This document shows, piece after piece, positions 8,269 through 11,698 of a stretch of 11,698 nt of DNA (position 1 is the stretch's first letter; every line of letters begins with the position of its first letter). The stretch lies in NCBI GenBank assembly GCA_003024985.2, contig PXIH01S0004432.1, one strand, 5' to 3'. The stretch is from Euperipatoides rowelli. Lineage: Eukaryota; Onychophora; Udeonychophora; Euonychophora; Peripatopsidae. The notes beneath the pieces are model-generated. The model made no database searches, was not told the origin of the DNA, and saw only the letters and a list, made by a program, of their open reading frames with translations. Position numbers and translations under genes: made by a program.

Positions 8269-8495
8269 TCAAATTGTAACAAAAACTTTACAAGTTTACG
8301 GAACATTTCTCTGCAAACTGTTTGTTGCTACAATAATGTTTTTTTTTTAATGATTTTTCTTAATGAGAGAAAGATTTTATTAAATACGCTGTATTATTTT
8401 CTTTACCTAGAAATCAAAAAATAATTATGTGCAATGTTTGTTGAAATAATAAATTTAAGAATGTTATAAGGAGGATATATATAAATAAAACTTAC

Positions 8496-8647
8496 AATTG
8501 TCACTAATATCCAGACTAGCAATATTGTTGACTTCACTCAGGCAAATTTCAAGAACTTGGGAACCTGGACCTCTTAACTCATTGCCACTAAGATCCAACT
8601 CTAATTCCGTGACATTTTCATTACTATGAATTCCTAATAAAAGAGCC
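8496..8647 (-). CDS. internal exon of a CARMIL-family protein (LRR domain)
   Basis: This 152-bp exon encodes 50 full codons plus one base of a split codon at each end. The acceptor is TTATTTTTAG at 8648 and the donor is GTAAGT beginning at 8495, so the call is an exon and not a free-standing ORF. The peptide starts ALLLGIHSNENV, then has LELDLSGNEL, GSQVLEICLSEV and NNIASLDISDN. Two leucine-rich repeats about 28 residues apart are visible (ELELDLSGNEL and ASLDISDN). As I remember it, the vertebrate protein has KALLLGL, LDLSNCEL, GGAQVLEGC and HNITSLDISDNG in the same order. The split first codon ends in G, compatible with a preceding Lys. CARMILs bind and inhibit actin capping protein at membranes and promote lamellipodial actin assembly. 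This LRR part is a structural platform, while the capping-protein-binding motif lies much further downstream. Neighbouring exons were searched for in both directions and not found, so the flanking introns are probably long. Which CARMIL paralogue it is cannot be said. Confidence 0.9.
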
Positions 8648-8747
8648 CTAAAAATAAGCAAATACTGTTTATGTATTTTGAAATTTCATTAATAATTTAT
8701 TGAGCAACAAACATTCTGATTTAGAAATTCTGTTGAAAACAAAATAT

Positions 8748-8781
8748 TAGTGGAGTTAAATACACAATATATTAAAAAGAA
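8748..8781 (+). repeat. 34-bp direct repeat, copy 1
   Basis: This segment begins TAGTGGAGTTAAATACACAA and is identical over 34 bp to the last 34 bases of the window (11665-11698). The sequences before the two copies are unrelated. How far the match continues cannot be seen because copy 2 runs off the end. Confidence 0.85.
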
Positions 8782-8782
8782 C

Positions 8783-8873
8783 AAGCATTACGAATTATAT
8801 TAAATTTTAATTTGTCAACTGAATAATAAGAATTCTTTCATTTGAAAGAATCATCTAAAAATGTGTAATGCTT
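8783..8873. repeat. small inverted-repeat unit
   Basis: AAGCATTAC (8783-8791) and GTAATGCTT (8865-8873) are exact inverse complements bounding 91 bp. A second palindrome lies inside, ATTCTTTCA and TGAAAGAAT (8832-8851), with a 2-nt loop. It starts just after the 34-bp direct repeat. It may be a tiny MITE or chance in AT-rich DNA. Confidence 0.4.
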
Positions 8874-9563
8874 TCATTGGTGCCTTGGTGTTGTGATGAA
8901 ATGGTTAACTTTAATAGCCATTTTAAAGGAAACAAGATATCAAGAAACTCTGGCCCCACTAACTAAAGGTCTTACGTGTCAACATACTTTTACAACCTCA
9001 CAAAGGCCTACCCAATCGTTAATTTTGTCCAGATTTTGTACAGCATGAAAAGAAACTCATAAAAAATATTACAGATTATTTATTTTCAAACATTTTAGAT
9101 TAGCAATACGTTGAAAGCATCTCTCGGAGTTATTCCATGACACCAATCACAGATCACTTTTACTTTGTTATAAGCCAAATATTAATCTGAATCGGTATTA
9201 TTTTTAAATGGTTTCGGTGGATTTTTTTTTTTAAATATCATTACTTAGTGCTTTTCTGAGACTTTTTTTGCAGGACAGATATTTGAATTTCAATCACCCA
9301 ATGCATGATTTTTTTCTATTAAGCAATTTCCTGTTCTTTCTTTTAACATTCCCAAAGCACTGATTTTAAGCTTTGATCAAAATTTTCTGGCCTTATACTG
9401 GTACGTTTCAACAATTTTTCAAAATTCCACCAAAACTCAATCTGGTTTTACATGAAGAAGCATTTCCATTAAACAATGGACCTGCAAGATCACCTTGGGA
9501 AGAAGAGCCAGCTATAATGAAACAAATAAAAAGGAGTCAATGAAGCATCAGTTAGGATGATTC
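8874..9563. other. stretch without a supported gene
   Basis: No exon of the CARMIL gene was recognised on the minus strand. On the plus strand an open frame at 9370-9543 reads IPPKLNLVLHEEAFPL and then ARSPWEEEPAIMKQ, which is more protein-like than its surroundings. It has no good start and no recognised family. ATG at 8868 opens a 32-codon frame and, after one TAA, a further 31 codons. Frames of this size are expected by chance at this base composition. Confidence 0.45.
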
Positions 9564-9612
9564 TGAATGTTAATAATTTCTCCAGAATGTATTATGATCA
9601 AATTTTTCCTTG
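9564..9612 (+). repeat. dispersed repeat segment B, copy 1
   Basis: The segment starts with TGAATGTTAATAATTTCT, which is identical to 11443-11460. The following about 30 bp are also similar, ending AAATTTTTCC in both, with mostly A/G and C/T differences. It is a diverged pair of one repeat family. Confidence 0.55.
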
Positions 9613-9690
9613 ATAAATGCTATTTTATGCAAAAACAGATTTCTATCAATGTTTTTAAAATTACTTACAATAGTAATTACAGTACGGTAT

Positions 9691-9848
9691 ACTAGAAAAT
9701 AAGCCCGTTACACGGGCATCAAACATTTTCTAAAAATAGTTCCTAGATGGCGCTGTTACTAGCTTTGGAACACGGCTTCGAATAAGCCTGTTACATGGGC
9801 ATCAAACATTTTTAAATATGTTACCGGGCATCTCTCTCTCTCTCTCTC
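9691..9848 (+). repeat. dispersed repeat segment A, copy 1, ending in (TC)9
   Basis: The unit begins ACTAGAAAATAAGCCCGTTA and contains CTAGATGGCGCTGTTACTAG. The motif ATAAGCCYGTTACAYGGGCA appears at 9699 and again at 9782, and a shortened GTTACCGGGCATC follows at 9820. It ends in a pure (TC)9 microsatellite at 9831-9848. A related copy lies at 11305-11400. Internal repetition and a simple-sequence tail suggest a retroelement 3' end, but no reverse transcriptase is present and the class is undetermined. Confidence 0.55.
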
Positions 9849-10344
9849 ATGTAAGGTTAATTCTTGTAGGCCTTAAATAAATATAATATTATTGACGAAT
9901 GCTCTAATGATTAGATTCAATTATTCTATCAGTTTAAATTTTTTAATATACAGTTCATAATATTACCTTCATACGAGATTGTAGCAATAAATCAGACTAA
10001 GGATATCAACACGTGACAATGATAGTGACATGCAGCGGTATATTCAAATCCTCAAATTAAACTTTTCTAACAATTTTAAGTCTTTAATAACAATATTAAT
10101 AAAACATACTCACGTAACTCTTAATTCATAGAGATTTAATTCTGGATGACAAGTATTTTCACAGATTAACATTTATGACTTTTCAATACACAAACATTAG
10201 GTCTCATCCCACAGGTAGCCTAGCCAGATAGATAACAGACAAAACTACTCGAGTTTTAAGGTAAGTAAAAGAAAATTAAATCTGCTCCCCCTTATGGTAG
10301 ATTACTTTATATTTTATATCTACATTAGTAACTAATAAACTATA
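9849..10344. other. AT-rich stretch without a gene
   Basis: No coding region, hairpin or repeat stands out. AAGGTAAGTAA at 10259 resembles a plus-strand splice donor, but no exon-like reading frame precedes it. Confidence 0.5.
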
Positions 10345-10500
10345 GGCGTGTTCGTCAATAGCTAACTTTTTTAATTATTTGAATTATTTTATATTTTTTC
10401 GTTCGTCATTAGCTCACAAACTTAACGAGATCGTTCGTCATTGTTTTAGTTAGGGTAATCTCATTCATTTCGTTACTAACTTTTTTACCTTGCTCGAGAG
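10345..10500 (+). repeat. cluster of GTTCGTC motifs
   Basis: GTTCGTCAATAGCTAAC (10350), GTTCGTCATTAGCTCAC (10401) and GTTCGTCATTGTTTTAG (10433) are three related units. A fourth GTTCGTC lies at 10934, after GGGCTAACTTTA. The block starts GGCGTGTTCGTC, which resembles some DNA-transposon tips, but no inverse copy was found. The elevated CpG content here is notable in AT-rich DNA. Confidence 0.4.
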
Positions 10501-10531
10501 GTGGGTAATTTTGTGAGGTTTGGTTTTCATA

Positions 10532-10648
10532 ATGGCCGACAAAAAAAGTTATCATTGCTTCAACTTGGATTTATTAAAGAGATTGGAATTGTTATATAAA
10601 AACAGAGTGAATACAATAATTTTTCATTTTAATCATCTGAAATCCTAA
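10532..10648 (+). CDS. short hypothetical ORF with good start context
   Basis: ATG in the context TTCATAATGGCC (A at -3, G at +4) opens a 38-residue frame. It starts MADKKSYHCFNLDLLKRLEL and ends at TAA. The first 23 residues look protein-like, the rest like translated AT-rich DNA. No domain is recognised. It follows directly on the GTTCGTC cluster, so it could be the beginning of a decayed transposon gene or a chance frame. I do not claim it is expressed. Confidence 0.15.
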   Translation: MADKKSYHCFNLDLLKRLELLYKNRVNTIIFHFNHLKS

Positions 10649-10650
10649 TA

Positions 10651-11304
10651 ATGAATTTTAAATTCTTTTTTTTTTTGGGGGGGGAAAGTACATCGATTTT
10701 CAATATCCCCGTAAGTAAGGCTATTCAAGTCTTTACCTGAAAGGATTAATGCAGTAATTTGAAATGCTAATCTTTGTAAAATAGTCTTCAATACAAACAT
10801 TTATTTTTTTCATTTTATTAATAACTTAGAATTTCATCTTCAATTGCATCAAAATTATTGTTGCATAAAAGCATACTAAACTATTTTATTATGATTGAGA
10901 GCACTTTGCTACTCAGAATGGGCTAACTTTATCGTTCGTCTTTAAAATTAAATGTTCACGTGACCAGGTATAAACCAAATTAACAAAATGCACTGAAAAA
11001 AATCTTATGACGTACATGCCTTTAAATACAACATTTACATTTAATAATTAGAACTCACTAAATATAACAAATTATTTAAAATTGTAAATGAACGTTCTAT
11101 AATTAGTTAAAGATTAAATTAATTTTGAAGTTAAGTGTACATTGGTACAGAATAAAACCCCACAGGATAATAATTTTCCAAATTATTATATTGGCTAAAT
11201 ATGATTCAATACCAAAGTTTTTTTGTTTTTTATAAAATTAATAATACCAAGTGTATAATTTTAACATCTCGCATAAGAGTTATGATTCATAATCCTTAGT
11301 TCCC
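10651..11304. other. AT-rich stretch without a gene
   Basis: No coding region or element was recognised. A T run followed by eight G lies at 10666-10682, and the fourth GTTCGTC copy lies at 10934. No CARMIL exon was recognised on the minus strand. Confidence 0.5.
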
Positions 11305-11400
11305 GAGCCGATAAGCCCGTTACATTAAAGTTTCTAAAATAGTTCATAGATGGCGCTGTTACCGGCTTCAGAAAATACTGGCTTCAGAACACACTCTTTT
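11305..11400 (+). repeat. dispersed repeat segment A, copy 2
   Basis: This copy shares ATAAGCCCGTTACA (11311), TTTCTAAAATAGTTC and TAGATGGCGCTGTTAC with the copy at 9691. It lacks the internal ACGGGCATC part and the (TC)n tail. It is one more diverged member of the same family. Confidence 0.6.
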
Positions 11401-11442
11401 CAATTAATATATAGGATAAGCAATTGCAAATATTCTGGAATT

Positions 11443-11491
11443 TGAATGTTAATAATTTCTTTGAGGTGTGTTATTCTTAAATTTTTCCCCT
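11443..11491 (+). repeat. dispersed repeat segment B, copy 2
   Basis: TGAATGTTAATAATTTCT is identical to 9564-9581, followed by a similar stretch ending AAATTTTTCCCC. Here segment B follows segment A, whereas at 9564-9848 it precedes it. Confidence 0.55.
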
Positions 11492-11664
11492 ATACACACC
11501 ATTCATGTAAATAGAATTTTAGTACCTTTTCTTTTTAATAATAATTTTAATTTTTTTCAACCATTTATAATTAAATTGCAAATATATACGGTATTATACT
11601 GCATAAACAGTACATATTATAATGTATATTTAAAATTTCATTTTTTTTCTTTAGGGGAATTAAC

Positions 11665-11698
11665 TAGTGGAGTTAAATACACAATATATTAAAAAGAA
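11665..11698 (+). repeat. 34-bp direct repeat, copy 2, cut by the window end
   Basis: This is identical to 8748-8781. It is preceded by a pyrimidine-rich run and CTTTAG at 11650-11655, which looks like a splice acceptor but leads into no recognisable coding sequence. The true length of the repeat is unknown because the window stops inside it. Confidence 0.85.

Noticed and set aside
8868-9062. Two in-frame open stretches separated by a single TAA
   Set aside because: About 65 codons with one stop are expected several times by chance in 11.7 kb of AT-rich DNA, and no family is recognised.
9370-9543. Open frame with IPPKLNLVLHEEAFPL and WEEEPAIMKQ
   Set aside because: It looks somewhat protein-like, but no start, no splice sites and no family were recognised. 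The length is within chance expectation.
11468-11692. 74-residue open frame on the plus strand
   Set aside because: Composition is F, I, N and Y typical of translated T-rich DNA, and it overlaps dispersed repeat segment B and the 34-bp repeat.
11650-11698. Pyrimidine tract plus CTTTAG as a plus-strand exon start
   Set aside because: The downstream frame ends at a TAA within 40 bases and falls in a repeated 34-bp sequence, so an exon is not supported.

Overview
The window is AT-rich metazoan nuclear DNA. It contains one host coding exon with good splice sites and many decayed cut-and-paste transposon fragments. The animal origin rests on a spliceosomal exon of the cytoskeletal regulator CARMIL, a mariner-type transposase relic of a kind common in arthropods, and hAT-like and TTAA-flanked (piggyBac-like) elements. 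The exact species cannot be read from the sequence. An AT-rich invertebrate, possibly an arthropod, is my best guess at low confidence. Nothing indicates bacterial genes, operons, CRISPR arrays, rRNA or tRNA. Single ambiguous bases (n) lie at 1203, 1946 and 4124.

Layout. 1-411 is AT-rich filler. 420-688 is a short non-autonomous hAT-like element with recognisable 8-bp target duplications. 932-2173 is a TTAA-bounded element with 18-bp terminal inverted repeats. It holds a 35-bp-arm palindrome, a 76-bp tandem duplication, a hAT-end fragment and a Cys-rich coding relic on the minus strand. 2174-4692 has no gene. 4693-5275 is a second TTAA-bounded element with different ends, but it shares an internal ~80-bp module with the first in opposite orientation. 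5343-5600 carries another hAT-like end and a dispersed repeat. 5809-5942 is TG-rich simple sequence. 6299-6540 is a less AT-rich island with a CCAAT-box pair and a TATA-like box. 7437-7503 is a further hAT-like end, and 7806-8268 is a frameshifted mariner-type transposase relic.

The host gene signal is an exon at 8496-8647 on the minus strand. It encodes part of the leucine-rich-repeat domain of a CARMIL protein, with a clean AG acceptor and GTAAGT donor. Much of the rest is therefore probably intron of this gene, but no second exon could be found, so which parts are intronic is inferred. 8748-11698 holds dispersed repeats, including one family carrying a CTCF-like TAGATGGCGC core, and a 34-bp sequence repeated exactly at the window end.

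The genes do not form a pathway. The most distinctive observations are the two related TTAA elements with different ends and large palindromes, an excess of the heptamer TACAGTA, and the CTCF-like core in a dispersed repeat. I found no convincing new multi-gene system.
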